From positions 14,640,120-14,704,119 of the forward strand of contig NC_051449.1 of assembly GCF_001649575.2 (NCBI RefSeq): 64,000 bases of DNA, read 5' to 3'. Source of the stretch: Kryptolebias marmoratus. Lineage: Eukaryota > Chordata > Actinopteri > Cyprinodontiformes > Rivulidae. The position numbers and the translations under genes were made by a program. Of the stretch, positions 1-12,575 are shown in pieces (within the stretch, counting starts at the first letter, position 1; every line of letters begins with the position of its first letter). Under the pieces are notes generated by a model. The model ran no database searches. It had not been told where the DNA came from and was given only the letters and a program-made list of their open reading frames with translations.

Positions 1-1508
1 GGGCTCATTATGACTGAGTTATGCTGATATTTGTTAGATTAAGGGGACATTAAACCTAAACTTTCATCTGACCCATTGACGTGTGTGTGTCTGTGTGTAT
101 GTTCATCTATCATCAGATCTTATCCTGCGTACGTCACAGTAACTCCACATGAATGTGTTAAAGAAAAGGTACAAAAGAAACCATTACATCTTAAACTTTC
201 TTGTTTATGTCACGTCTACTCATCATCCTCACTTTTCTTCACATCAACACTTTATACTGTAGATGAAAGCTCCCAAACACACACACACACTCATATACAC
301 TCCTATGCTGGACATTGATTAAATAAGAGGTGGATAGCTGAGGAGTGCTGAGTGCTCCACAATAACATCCTGTCCCGTCCATCCCGGCTGTATTGACTCC
401 CACCTTCCACTGCAGAGTGGCTGCATTTAGCTCAAGATACACAGCACTGCACCACTATATCTTAATGTTGAAATAAAACATACGGGTAAAAACACATCTA
501 CAGACCTTTTTTTTAAAGCAACAGCGCCAGGAGTTCATTGGTTTCAGCTTCCTCACTGTCAATTTGTGGCTTTTAGGATAACAAATATTTGCATTTTGCA
601 CTTCTGGCTGAACCAAATTAGCACATGTGACGATTCAGTCTTCGATTTTTGACTAAACTAAGAGGCATTTCTCACCATCTAAAAACAACAACAACAAACA
701 AACAGTAACTCCAATTAATCAGCGGTGAAAGTAATGGTTGGTTTGCAGCCTCATAACTAAATATGGCTATATTTAATGTGACTAAATGTTTCTGCACAGC
801 ACAGCACATCACGCCTCGGGTCTCATTCCAGATGTGGATGAGAGGACAAGATGGTAGCTTCAGGTTGCCAATAGTAACGCAATGATGTGTCAGAGAGATG
901 TGCACAATATGTGTGGGTGTTTGAGCTGTGAGGTGCATGTCTTATAGACCGTTCTCTGTCCATCATTTAGTAATTACCACCCCACTTTTTTTTAAAACAT
1001 CATTAGATCTTTGTGTGGACTGAAATCTTTTAGATTAATTCTAGATTATTTATTTATTTTTGTTCCAGTCACAGACAGCCTGGCATCCAGCAACGTGACA
1101 AAGCCTGAAATAATACAGACAAACAAAAACAATGTCCCTCTGATTTTTCTTCAGCACATCACACCAGGCGTGCCGCGGTTGTATTTTAATTATGCATGGC
1201 TATTTGGTCTGCAGATAAACCATGTGGCTCTCATCCATCCATCCATCCGGCCGTCACAGTGTAGCTACAGCCCACTGGACCTGGAGGCCACCAACGCCTT
1301 TTTGGACCAAAATATGACAAAAAAAAAAAAAATTATAAGCAGCGGTGACAGATCATCACCCTGCTCGGCTCGGCTCCGCTCAGCGCATGCAGCGACCGCC
1401 GGGTTCCGATCGAATCAGACAAAAAAAGAAAAAAAGAAAAAAAAAACGAATGAATGGAAGCGAGCACGAGGAGGGGATGCGACAGCGCGTGGCCGACCGT
1501 CAACCCAC
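1..1508 (-). other. rapgef4: Start of rapgef4 intron 1 (no further exon seen)
   Basis: This stretch lies downstream, in the minus sense, of the rapgef4 first-exon splice donor and so should be the 5' part of its first intron. I looked on the minus strand for the second exon, which in the family begins with a proline-leucine-glutamate stretch and leads into the first cyclic-nucleotide-binding domain, and did not find it. The intron therefore continues off the left edge. It holds short CA/GT runs (about 277-291), an A-run at 1319-1332 and no other recognisable feature. Confidence 0.6.
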
Positions 1509-1576
1509 CTTTTGTCCAGGCAGCAGATCCACTCCGCCGGCGGACACGAAGACAGGGACGCCTGCACCGCGACCAT
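1509..1576 (-). CDS. rapgef4: rapgef4 (EPAC2) first coding exon, partial gene
   Basis: RAPGEF4/EPAC2 is a cAMP-activated guanine nucleotide exchange factor for Rap1/Rap2, important in secretion and in neurons. On the minus strand an ATG at 1576-1574 opens a 22-codon exon, MVAVQASLSSCPPAEWICC followed by LDK, ending in a split arginine codon at the donor AAAAG|GTGGGT (exon end 1509). This closely resembles the remembered human start, MVAAHAAHSSSSAEWIACL then DKR, and the human exon also breaks near this arginine. The exon sits in a GC-rich CpG-island-like block, as expected for a first exon. Only the N-terminus is here; the cAMP-binding, DEP, REM and CDC25-type GEF domains lie off the left edge. 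RAPGEF4 is also the gene expected next to ITGA6/PDK1 from human 2q31.1, so similarity and synteny agree. Confidence 0.87.
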
Positions 1577-1675
1577 GTTCCCCCGGCTGCGCGAGGCTGC
1601 GTGAGGCTGCGACGCTGCCGCGAGGGAGGCTCGGGCTTCCCGGTTAATGAACGTTGAGCTCCGGCTGCGCCCCTT

Positions 1676-1718
1676 CCCCTCCTCCTCCTCCTCCTCCTCC
1701 GCCTCCTCCTCCTCCTCA
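1676..1718. repeat. (CCT)n microsatellite in the rapgef4 5' region
   Basis: CCT/CTC units with one interrupting CCG lie in the presumed 5' UTR or proximal promoter of rapgef4. The proline and arginine runs seen in the reading frames here are products of this repeat and not real proteins. Confidence 0.9.
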
Positions 1719-3442
1719 GGCTGATGCCTTCATGAAGCATACTATCAGTTTGCCTCCAGGAGCTTTTCAGGGCAACAGGCAGGAAGAAAAAGGGGGAATT
1801 TATGTCACTAATTTTAATAAATACAGTCGGGCAACAGACTTTAGAGCACATAGCCAAATACATGAAGGCATCTAGGCCCCGTTCACAGTAGAAAGAGATA
1901 TTTGGAAAATATTCCAAAGTCATTAATTTTTCATAAAGCATGTTCCTGAGCAGGCACCAGTGGCGTGCTCAGAAATGTAGGTTACACCCAGAGTTAACCT
2001 CCAGCCACCCAAAATATGCCACCAGTCACCAGGAGGGAAAAACGAGCCCTTCCACAAGTTTTATATCGAACATGGAAGTCCTTGCTCAGAGTAAAAAGAA
2101 AGGTTAAGAGCGACAAATAAAGCAAAAACTAACAGATCGTGCAGCTGAATATTAGAGTATAAACAGGCCTCTCAAACATTAGTCCTCCTCTGCAAAGATG
2201 ATGGAATAATAATGTGCGTATGCATTTTGCACGTAGTAGCCTATAAATTACCCCCAGTTACAAACTGCACCCAAGTTTGTGAGTCTTCACAGGCCCATGC
2301 ATGCCATCAGACAGGTGATGTCCGGGTTATTTAGTGAAACATGTCGAACAGAACAGGAAGGGCACACCGCCTAATCCTGCAAACCACCTCTGAGGTCCAC
2401 ACAGGTTATAACCTCATTCAGCTTCAGAGTGCCCTCCCAGAAAGATGCAACCTGTCGAAAAGAAAAGGGGGAACCGATTAGGACCGGGCCCGGTGGCGAC
2501 ACCATCACCGTTCGTGGAAGTCACGAGCCGGCACATCATGATGCACACCCCCTCCCTCCACCGTTTGGTCTGTATCACATTATTATATAAATTAAGGTAG
2601 TGCCACTGCTGCAGGCAGCAGCTGAAGGAAGGAAGGCTGCGAAACAGCAGATTTACAGCCAGGGCTTCACCATGTAAACATCTCGAAAACAAACTCCCAA
2701 AATCATATTAAAGCAACAGATTACAACAGTCCATAAATCTTTAGAGGTCTACTTTTGCAAAGAACAGATCGAAAGATCTTGTTATCATAAAGATGAGCAT
2801 CATTACATGACCAAACACTGTCCTGGAATTTTGCTCTTTTTAACAACATTCATGAAACCAAAATCAGAGTTATGTCAGTGTTTACGAAGCCAAGAGAGGC
2901 AAGACGGCCTAAATAAGCTCTGAGCTCTGCTTCCGATTCCTGTTGGTTTCATGTGAAAATCGAAAATCAGCCCAAGATGCAGCTGCTGCAGATCTAAATT
3001 CCTCCTCAGAAGCTGGGTTGTGTGAAATCCTGCACGAAGCAGGATCCGTTTCACCTCTTTTCTCTCAGAGCAAGAATTAAAATGGAAAGAGAGGTGACGG
3101 AAACCCAACCAGTCACCTGACACGGCAGCAGAGGAGGAGCAGAGAGATGAAAACTACATAATGTAGTACGCCTCGTGCATTTTAAAAAAGCAGAGCGAGG
3201 ATAACAAAATAGCGAGGGGGGTTTAAGGTTGACTCCGTGGTTGTTGTCTCATGTAAGGTCAGGAGAACGGACGACATGATTTGTTTTTAACACAATGAAA
3301 AAGACATAAAAGGGTGGAGGACAGCTACTCCCCTGACTTTGACCTCATTTCCTCTCCTCATCTGGCACACTGACAACACTGAGGTTTTTATTCTACACAT
3401 AAGGTGCATTACAGAGTGTGAATGTGCACACCTGTTACAGGA

Positions 3443-3466
3443 TGTGTGTGTGTGTGTGTGTGTGTG
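3443..3466. repeat. (GT)n microsatellite
   Basis: An uninterrupted TG dinucleotide run of about 24 bases. Confidence 0.95.
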
Positions 3467-4425
3467 GAGGAGGTGGAGGTTACTCCTGCCTTACTGCATC
3501 TGTTTGAAATGGCACCTGAGCATGAATGACTGTAATACTGAGGGGTGACTGAGCAAGTTCCCAGCTGTCTGTTAGTACAAAGGGTGTGTGAATGTCAGAA
3601 GTCTCATCGGGTTTTAGGGGATTTGCATCTTTTAAAATTGTGTACAGGCTAACCTGACATTTAACTGCATTAGTGGAAAATAAAGTTGTCAATTAGTATG
3701 AACAAACAAGTACATTTTTGTATTAGGAGACAAAACAAAAGCTGAGCGGTTTTGGTATCTATGCAACCCTGATGTGAAATAAAAGGGAACATCCATGCCA
3801 GTTCCAGTTGTCCACGCAGGATGTTTTGTTATCTTTGACGCTGTTGACACACGTGCAGTTTACACATCGAGACACTGAGTGGCAGTATCACCATGTAAAG
3901 ATTTAGATCTGGAGCTAAGCTGTAAAAAGAAAGTGCCACTTCAAGCACAAATCTGCGTTATTCACAGCAACATGTAAAACCGTCACGGAAGAGTGGCAGC
4001 TGCACTCTGAGCCTAGCTGTGGGTCAGCAGACTGAATCCAAGCCTCCCACGGACACAGGAATCTCTAAATACGGTCGACTGCACCGATGATAACCACATG
4101 GGGCGTGACTGACTGCTTTCACTTTTACTTGCCTTCTGCAACTTTTATTGGCTAATATTTGTCTTACAATTAAATATACAACAGCAGAGCAGTTTTGGTA
4201 CATTCCCCCAACTACTACAACCTTTGCAATAAAGTGTGGGTAGAAGAACAGCTCTTTTTGAGCAAAAACAACTATATAAATGAAAAGACAAAATTGTACA
4301 AACTTTACAAAAAAGATGTGGTAGATGGATGCATAATGGCAATATAAAACATATAAGTATATACAGGAATCCTTAATATCTCATTTAGAGATAAACTATT
4401 TAGATGACTAGAATGAAATGTTATG

Positions 4426-4440
4426 AGCGCCCTCTGGTGG
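4426..4440 (-). promoter_or_regulatory. CTCF-like site
   Basis: The minus strand reads CCACCAGAGGGCGCT, very close to the core CTCF consensus CCACCAGGGGGCGC. It lies between the divergent rapgef4 and ppp1r9a-like promoters, a sensible place for an insulator. The same short motif also occurs inside some fish repeats, so occupancy is not assured. Confidence 0.4.
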
Positions 4441-4541
4441 TCTAACTATAAAATAATATGCTTATAATGTACTACACATGTCAAATTGATGGCCCTTCCT
4501 ACAGTTTAAGAGTATAAGAAATGATGCTCTATTAAAGGTCA

Positions 4542-4544
<3 letters not shown>

Positions 4545-4613
<69 letters not shown>
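4545..4613. repeat. (AT)n microsatellite
   Basis: A pure AT dinucleotide array of roughly 69 bases, directly before an interspersed repeat fragment. The tyrosine-isoleucine reading frames across it are artefacts. Confidence 0.97.
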
Positions 4614-4616
<3 letters not shown>

Positions 4617-4618
4617 TT

Positions 4619-4733
4619 GACATATTGCCCGGCGATGGACTTGCAACCTGTCCAGGGTGTCTCGCACAGTGACTGCTGGAGATAGGCACCAGTTCCCTGC
4701 AACCCGGAGTGGAGAAGCAGGTAAAGAAAACCA
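4619..4733 (+). mobile_element. Teleost interspersed repeat fragment (LINE/SINE tail type)
   Basis: The phrases for 'gcgatggact', 'cctgtccagggtgt' and 'gactgctggagataggcacc' are hallmarks of a very common fish interspersed repeat, usually seen as a retroelement 3' tail. The AT array at its left edge may be its tail microsatellite. The exact family was not assigned; comparison with a repeat library would settle it. Confidence 0.65.
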
Positions 4734-4856
4734 AGGTCAAATTGGGCTTTTGTCAATAAATAGTGACTGATAATGACCCTCAGTAAGGACCAAGTTTTTC
4801 ATTTTGGGCCCCATGTAACTGAGCTTGACACCCCTGATGTGACATACTTTATGTTA

Positions 4857-5030
4857 GTGGTTCCCAACCCTGGTCTTGTGCTGCATGTTTTAGATGTTTC
4901 CCAGCTTTCAACACACATTAAGAGCTTTCTGCAGAACTTGATGAGATGCTGAGGAGGTAATTCAAACATCTGAGCAGGAAAAAAAAAAAACATAGAAGAC
5001 TGGCCATGAGGAACAGGGTTGGGGATCTCG
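4857..5030. mobile_element. hAT-type MITE (short inverted-repeat element)
   Basis: The left end reads gttcccaaccctg and the right end cagggttggggatc, which are imperfect inverted repeats of each other. The interior has the familiar 'gcatgttttagatgtttccc' word. This organisation matches the abundant non-autonomous hAT-like MITEs of fish genomes. The copy is degenerate, with an internal A-run at 4980-4990. Confidence 0.65.
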
Positions 5031-5730
5031 ACTATACAGTATGTGTAGCCTTTCAGTACTACAGCTTAAAGTTAATAATTTTACCCATAACTAATATGTA
5101 ACATCTGTAAGAAGCAAAATTATCAGATTTTACCTAATTAGAGACGGTAAAGAAAATGTGCTTGTACATGCCTGTTTTCTGGCTTTGAAGAGATGTTCTG
5201 AGAGTTGAATAGAAGTTCACCAAAAGGTGAAATGGCTTAAAGCTTCAACCACAAGAAAACAACTCGATTCAGCTCCCAAACTCAGAAATAACATGAGACT
5301 GTTATACACGGAGTCTCTCTGAATGTAGACGTGACTGTCACAAAGTAAATAGTTGTTTTCAAGTCAAGGTGACCTATTGCTGGTGAAGTGTAATCAAAGT
5401 TGAGGGTTATGTCAGCAAAGGTTTTTTAGTTTCTCTTTTTTTCCCTCATTCATCATAAATAGAGTTATTTTAATATCAAAACCTCTGACTGTTATTTTTA
5501 CCTGTGCCGTTCTAGTTTCCCCTTTTTTTCCGTCTTTTTCGCTTTTCAGGTTAAAGATCCAGCCTCATTCTTAGTTTTCATCCGCCCTGCCTCACTGTCT
5601 CCTACTTCTTTCTCTCTAATTTTACTTTGCCGCCTTACCTAAACAATATTCCCCTCAATTTCCACCTCTGCTTTGATTCACCGTCCCTCCTACCCTCCCT
5701 CTCTAGGTTAGCCTCATTCAGAAGAAGCCT
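5031..5730. other. Intergenic upstream of the ppp1r9a-like promoter
   Basis: Unique-looking AT-rich DNA, becoming pyrimidine-rich from about 5500 to 5705. No coding exon or known repeat was recognised. Confidence 0.5.
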
Positions 5731-5736
5731 GTCGTG

Positions 5737-5754
5737 ATTGGCCAGTATTTATAT
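5737..5754 (+). promoter_or_regulatory. Candidate CCAAT/TATA promoter of ppp1r9a-like
   Basis: An inverted CCAAT box (ATTGG, 5737-5741) is followed by a TATA-like TATTTATAT at 5746-5754. A start site near 5775-5790 would give a non-coding exon ending at the strong donor AAAG|GTAAGT at 6157/6158. This is a motif-based prediction only. Confidence 0.4.
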
Positions 5755-5779
5755 CAAGTAGGTCCCTGAGCCACATGGG

Positions 5780-5962
5780 ACAATGGTCTCCAGTCGGATC
5801 CAGGTCACATCAAGCAGAACCGTTCTCTGTTCCCTGCACGGATCCGTCCTGTCCAGCAGAGCCTGGTCCAGAACGGTTCATTGGTAGAACAGTTTAGCTC
5901 CACAGAGGCAGGCAGGTATAATGCACCGCCTCATCTACTCACAGCTCACACACAGGTAGGCA

Positions 5963-6005
<43 letters not shown>

Positions 6006-6157
6006 CAGCAGGTGCAGCATCACTGCCACACACACAGGTGGATGGTGGGAGATCTGGCTGACTCTTACCTGGATGATGCTCACAAGTTAAAGCCTGCCTC
6101 TTAACACTGAAGATGCTCCGTCAGTGATAGTTTCTGCAAACAAAAAGACGGGCAAAG
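5780..6157 (+). other. Predicted 5' UTR exon of ppp1r9a-like
   Basis: A consensus splice donor (GGCAAAG|GTAAGTGG) closes this stretch at 6157. The first coding exon at 7777 is preceded by a good acceptor (ttcccag at 7770-7776) with the ATG at the exon edge, so an upstream non-coding exon is required. This is the best candidate in the interval. It contains the CA microsatellite at 5964-6002. The left boundary is approximate. Confidence 0.45.
5964..6002. repeat. (CA)n microsatellite
   Basis: A CA dinucleotide run of about 39 bases within the predicted 5' UTR exon of the neurabin-like gene. Confidence 0.95.
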
Positions 6158-7776
6158 GTAAGTGGACTTAGAAAAAAAATGTTTCATAGAAGTTTAAAAT
6201 GCACTATTCTGCTTATGCGGCTAAACTTGGCAACATTGCAGCTACGCATAAACAGCGAGGGGAGCAGTGTGTTGTGAAAGATGGTCGTATTTGCACAAGA
6301 TTAGCCTCGCAGAAATCATTAAAATGACGATGGGACCGTGACAGGCTGCAGTTCACCTTGACTGAAACAGGACTCCTTCTGGATGTAAATACATACCAGG
6401 ATACAGATATTATTAGCAGCTGAAATGTAGGCTAACATGTCTCAGTGTTGGTACCCACTCAGCGCCGGTGTTTCACAGTTACTGGAGTAGTTTACACAGG
6501 ATTACCAGGGGATAATCCATTTACAGTATTTAGAGACATGAGTCACCATCTGCCTTGTATTTATCTTAGCGAGGGAGCCGTGACCACCGACTGACTTGCG
6601 AGCAAACAGCCCCGTAATGTCGAGAGGAAACTGTGGCGAAAAAAAGTAAGAAAATTTCTCCTTTTTTAAAAAAATATATATAATAAAATAAAAAATGAAA
6701 ACGTCATATTTATCCTGGTGCTGACCGTCGGTCAAAACTGCGCGCGCACTTCAGCCAGCCAGGCTGGAGAGATTTGCTGCATTCAAGTACAGTCGTAAAC
6801 TCGCCAATTTTTTTTCAGTTTTCTGTAACCGGAAGTATTTCGCCCGAAAACATTTGCACGTATAAGTACAAAATAAAAATAAATCTAAATTCTCTATATG
6901 TTGTGGACTTCTAATGAACGCAAGGTGAAACGTAATGAGCCATGTCTTTGCATTAAGGTTAAGTTCCTTTCGCTAATTAACTTAGCAAGTTGGATAGACA
7001 ACAACTTATTGTCTAATGCTAGCTTTGGATTTTCGTTTGACACATAAAGTCTAAAGCTTAACAACAGAATTAGTAACATTAGATTGAATGACAATCTAAA
7101 AGAGTGGCGTTCTATGTATTTATACCCGTGTCGTGAAGTACCTGTTTTTACGACTGTACGTGAACGTACAAGAGAAGGTAATTGTGAATACCTGTGAGAA
7201 GTAGCTGCACGCGGACAGCTCCCAGCAGCTACGTTTGGCTTTTATTCGACGTTTCTGACGGTCGGAAACCTTCCACCTGCACCAGCTTCAGTGGTCCTGA
7301 AAGCTTTTGACTTTATTTTTGGCAGCATGTGAGTTGCTTCATAGTTTTAGCTGTGACATTGTGAACCTAATTAAGTGCAAAGGGTGTTAAAATTGATCAT
7401 CTTCCCTAGTTTAATCTGCCATTTGTGACATTGGCCTGTTTTATGATTAACTTCTTAAATGTTGCCAGTTCAGCCTAATGATTTTTATTGTATGCACCGT
7501 CCTTTTTTCATCATTTTGTCTTTCAGAATTAAAGAAATGAAGAGATAGTGATTAGAAGATTCTAAACCTAGGGGCCTCCCAACCTTGAGCTTGTCTTTGA
7601 AGCCTAAAGTTATTTTATTGAAAGAAAAAAGCCTTTCCTGTGAGGCATTTCTTGCCTTAATGCAACCTCTGCACCAGCAGAGCCTCAGACATTGTCTACC
7701 TGTCAGCTTTTGTCTTTAGCAGTAAATAACCTCTTTCTCAGCTTTTTGTGATTTTTCTAAAAGACTTCCTTCCCAG
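6158..7776 (+). other. Predicted 5' intron of ppp1r9a-like
   Basis: It lies between the donor at 6158 and the acceptor ending at 7776. No coding sequence or recognised repeat was found. If the 5' UTR prediction is wrong, this stretch is promoter-proximal intergenic DNA. Confidence 0.45.
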
Positions 7777-10700
7777 ATGATGCGGCCAGACAACAAAGGC
7801 CGAAGTGCCTCTCCTCACAGGATCACGTACAAGTCTGACTTTCATGCCATCAAATGCTCATTTGACACCGGGCTTAGTCTACAGCCGAGGACCAAAGCAG
7901 CAGCTGCCATCCAGGGCTCCGCAGTTCATCCAAGCATGCTACTATCCAGCCTGACAGATTCCATAGTGACCAGCACCAGTGGCAGCCGAGGTCGGATCCA
8001 AAGCACCAGAGGGACCAAACTCAAAGAGAACATTTTCCTTCAAATGGACTGCCAGCAGTCAAGGCAAGATGGTGCTCCAGTGCTGAGCTCTGGCTCCACA
8101 CCTCTCCTTCCTCCTCCAAATCCCAGCTTCCAGCTCCATAGCTCACCTTTCCCTAGATCTAGATGTACAGTCATCAGCTCCTCGTCTGTTATGAGCAGCG
8201 TGACCAGTATCTCCTCCTCAGAAACGCCACTGCGAGGCAAACCGTCCAGAGCGGAGGAAATGGGAGACCTTGACAGAGTTGCTCTGGCTCAGAGGTTTTC
8301 TGTAGCCCGGAGGTTGTTTGAGACCAAGATGATGGAGGGCGGAAGGGGTGGAGGGCAGGCTCTAAAGCCTCTGACTGGCAGGGGAAGTGTGGAGGCTGCA
8401 GGTGGGAAAACGAGGTGCGAAGAGGAGGATGGGCCCAATAAAGATAAATACATAAACCACATTTTAAACGTTGCCTCACTGAAGCCTTGTTTAGGGGCGT
8501 CACAGACAAGATACTCTAAATCTCCTGCGCTGAACGGCCCTGGTGACGCACACAACGGATGTGATAGAACCACAGATATACCAACTCAGGTTGAGACAGG
8601 AGATGGAGCAACCCTCAATTCCTGCTTGGCATCAGAGGAAACACTGAGGGCAGAACTCGTCAACGTGAAGAATGAGTCTTCAGAGAGTGATGAGAACGAG
8701 GAAGAGAAGGTGTGGAGGGAGGTGGACACACGGTGGATAGAAAGTGAGATGGAAGTGCGTACGGACAAAGCTGAAGGAAAATGCGGCGAGGGTGTGTTGG
8801 ATGATGTCTTCGAGGAAACACCGGGGCTTCTAAAGAGCGTGGAGCTCAGAGCAGGAGAAGATGGTTCAGTCGCTCCCTCACAGGACATGCAGAGAAAACA
8901 ACTAGCTGAGGACGGCGGAGAAGGCAGAAGTGGCAAGTATCAGCAGGTGAATGAAGAATGGGAGGAGCAGAGCAGACACTTCACTGCACAAGATAAGTCC
9001 GTGGAAGAAAGAGACGACTTGGAGGAAAAGACACCCGCTGGATTGGGAGAAGGTGTCGTCAGGTTAGGCAGGGTTCTGATCCAAGAGATGAACGCCGACA
9101 AGGAAGTTGAAGGAAAAGCAAAAGATGAAGATGGAGGCGATGAGTCGAGGCAATGTCAAAACGAGGCAAGACAAGAAGCTAAAAGTGGGAGAGAAAAAGG
9201 AACGCCAGGGCTCATCACTGAGGAGGTGAAACATGTGGTGTGCAGAGGAGGTGGTGAGGGGAAGGATTATACTGTAGAAGGTAAAGAGGACCAAATGGTA
9301 ATCTCCGGGATTGAGAACAAAGCTTTTGTGTACGATCAAGAATCCCGGTCCCACCAAGAGCTTTCAGGACCGCTAAGACGGGAGGAGGAAAGCTCCCCGC
9401 AGAGAGATGATCAACTATTAGTGGAGTGCGAGGAAATTCCTGGTTTGCCTGAACTGGAGGGTCAAGATGAAGATGAATCGGAGGCTGCAAGGAGGAAGGT
9501 CAGGTTCTCCACAGCACCAATCAAGGTAGGGGGATAAAAATCCTATACACTTGAAATTAGTGCTTACTCTGCAAGACTGTTATGTTTTTGTTTTTTCTGC
9601 AAAAGAGAGGCATTTAAAAAAAAAAAACTCTGGTTGTACTTTTGTGTAGCTGTCATTTCCAGCAGCTGTAAGAAAACAGTCTGCTCGAAGCCATGTTTTT
9701 AATCTGTTAAGGGAGCAAAACAGACATGAGTCTACATGCCTCATCCTGTCAGCACCAAGCGCAGAGCTGCCTTTACTTACAGGTTCTCATTGCAAAGTAT
9801 GAAATCAGACGTACAAAAGGTTATCCTGACCTGTGGTGCAGTTTGACAAGGGTTTACTCCAGTAATTTTCCAGATATGTTGGTGAAACATGGGTACACAC
9901 TTAATATAAACAAAGCACTTCTCTCTGCGTACTTGACTCCACAAATCTGAGCATAAATGCGACCCAATACATCCAAATTGTCAGATTTCCCGACTGCAAA
10001 CAGCTCTTTCATCACTTCGACTTTTTCTGTAGGTAAACATACGCATGTGGTGATTCGTAGTAATCCTAAATATGGCTAGCAAATTTTTAATTTAACGACC
10101 CATTAACCATCAATATGAAGTTTTTTTTTTTTATGCACTGGTCTTTATGACTTTGCAATGAGTACCTTAAATAAATAAAATGAAGAACCTGTACAATAAT
10201 ATCCTGGATTTTACCAGCAAACTATAGTAGTAGCAGTCAGTATTTTGCAGCTAGTTTTTGTGTGAAGGCGCTGGAGATTTTTAGCAATCCTAGAACTGTA
10301 GCATATGCTCAGCGCAAGACTTTACACTTGCTGAGTCTGTCGCCTCCCGCACCATCACTGACAGATTTTCAGGCATAAACAGCGTCTTGTGGTGTCAAAT
10401 AGCTGCAGATGGTTCTCTTTACAGTTGGCTCATTTATTAAATATGAATTCATGAAACAGCAGTTCTTAGCAGGCCTGTTTTTGTTTTGTTTTTTAAATCA
10501 CATGTATCTAATCTGAGGCCAGTATGAGGCCTTTTTAACTGTACATTACTGTGTGTTTCAGGTGTACACCATGTATTCTAACGCCGACTACAACAGATGC
10601 AATGAGGAGATCGACCCGGTGTCTGCCTCAGCCGAGTTTGAGCTGGAAAAGAGAGTGGAAAGAATGGATGTTTTTCCTGTGGAGATAGAAAAAGGTTTGT

Positions 10701-12544
10701 ATCTACATGCATTTTGCCTATTTATTATGCACCAGCAATGGCAGTATTTGTTTTTGCCCATGTCTGTGTGTGTCTGTAACTTCAGCAAAGTATCTCTTTA
10801 AATGGATTTTAATGAAACTTTTAGAAAGTAATCACTGCAGATGGTTGCAACAGCTAATCAATTTTGCCAACGCAAACATGGCTCTACTTAAGCACCAAGA
10901 GAACACGCGAGATCTCGCATCACATGAGATCCTGCATAATGCCGTTTACTCTGTTCCCTCTCATAAGATGATCTTAGTTTAAAAACCTGACATGAAAGGT
11001 GGCAGGTGATGTTCATTCTTTGACACAATGCTTTAACTTTACTTCTAATTTATATTAGTTTACCTGAATTTAGCATCTTATGTCTAATTCAGAAACCATT
11101 TAGGATTCTGTTCATGAGCAGTTTGTCTTCCCGCTGGCTTTAGGAGAGGAGGGACTGGGCATCAGCATCATAGGAATGGGTGTAGGGGCTGACCAGGGAC
11201 TGGAAAAACTGGGGATCTTTGTCAAGACGATCACTGAAGGAGGAGCAACACACAAGGATGGAAGGTAGGAGTCCACCTCAGTCTGCTGCGTGTGTCCGAA
11301 GGTCAGAAACGGCAAAAAAAGTAAAACGTGCTCTCGTGTGTTGTGGCCTTTCTGTGTTAGGATTGGGGTGAACGATCAGATAGTGGAGGTGGATGGCGTG
11401 AGTCTGGTCGGAGTTTCCCAACTGTTTGCAGCCACAGTTCTCAAGAACACGTCGGGCTTCGTCAAGTAAGTGGCCGTGTAACAGCGAGGTGTATCTTTTT
11501 GTTTTTTATGTAATGTCAAATAAATGTAGTTTCTGTGTAAGGTTCCTTTGCTCCTTCTCTACAACAAAAATCTTCCATCTTTGAAACAATATTTGAAGAC
11601 AGACTTTACTGTTTTTGTCATCACAGTAATGTTTTATTCCTAAATTTAACAAGTCACTCTGATAAACTGTCAAACACATTATTCACAGTGCATTCTTGGA
11701 CTTCTAAGATATTTCTTTTACAGAACTGAGCTTATTTATAGATAAAACAGTGATGCTAGGATAAAAATAAACTCCCCTCTCCCTTCTTTTCTGATATCTT
11801 TTTTTCTTTAAAATGACATGCAAGTGCAAGTTCTTTTCGTGCGGGGTATAATATATGCAATTCAGAAACAAAGAAAGGTGGAAAAAATACCATTGATGCC
11901 TAAAGTGAGAATATAAATCAGATCTGTTCTGATGCGGCTTCAGTCGTCCCATTAGCAGGAGGGGAGTCATTTTAACTTAAAGAAAAAGCTTTTGTGAATA
12001 CAGTTTAGCAAATTGTTTGCTTATAAGTTTCCATTTAGAGCCAACATTTGTTTAAAAGCTGATGTTTTAGAAAGCTGTATCATCTAAAGTTCTTCTAACG
12101 GTTGTCAAATATGTTTATTTAAGTTGGGTAATTCTCGTTATATTTTGTCCTGCTGCAGGTTTTTGATTGGTCGAGAGAAGGAAGGGGTGGAGAGCGAGGT
12201 GGCCCGACTGATCAATGAAAGCCTGGAAATGGAAAAAATAAAAAAGGTGGGTTTTTGTCGGAAAGGTTGAATCTTGACTTTAAAAAAACAATAAAATAAA
12301 ATCCTTTGATGTTTGTTCTGTTTTTCTGTCTTTATATAAAAGAGTGAAAGCCAAAGCAGTGGAGATGAGGGCAACAGTGACGGCGTGTCAGACAGGGACT
12401 CGGTCTTTGATGAGGACGAAGAGGGGGAGGATGACGAGGAAGATGTGTCAGTTCTGTCCAGTCTGGAAAACTACCAGCTCTGTCTGAAATACCAGCAGGT
12501 ACTTCAAAGGACCGTTTCAGCAGAAAACCCCTCCTAAGATGGTT

Positions 12545-12575
<31 letters not shown>

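Larger units (their letters stand above)
1340..1740 (-). promoter_or_regulatory. GC-rich promoter/CpG-island-like block of rapgef4
   Basis: About 400 bases of clearly higher GC and CpG density than the AT-rich flanks surround the rapgef4 first coding exon. Upstream of its ATG (1577-1720) the sequence is GC-rich and contains a CCT/CCTCCG tract at 1676-1718, which reads as AGG repeats on the transcribed strand. No TATA box is evident. This fits a dispersed CpG-island promoter and 5' UTR. Confidence 0.6.
1741..4544. other. Intergenic, rapgef4 promoter to ppp1r9a-like promoter
   Basis: No coding exon could be supported. The stretch contains a GT microsatellite at 3443-3466 and a CTCF-like motif at 4426-4440, and is otherwise AT-rich unique-looking DNA with only short chance reading frames. 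Confidence 0.6.

Noticed and set aside
1011..1604. 197-codon plus-strand reading frame
   Set aside because: It runs antisense across the rapgef4 first exon, is lysine- and proline-rich from A-runs and repeats, and resembles no known protein.
1333..1941. 202-codon minus-strand frame with a poly-arginine run
   Set aside because: The arginine run is the CCT microsatellite read in one frame. The real rapgef4 coding exon lies here in a different frame.
4532..4756. Frames with tyrosine-isoleucine runs
   Set aside because: They are the AT microsatellite translated.
8040..9490. Several minus-strand frames of 66-116 codons
   Set aside because: They are shadows of the large first exon of the neurabin-like gene.
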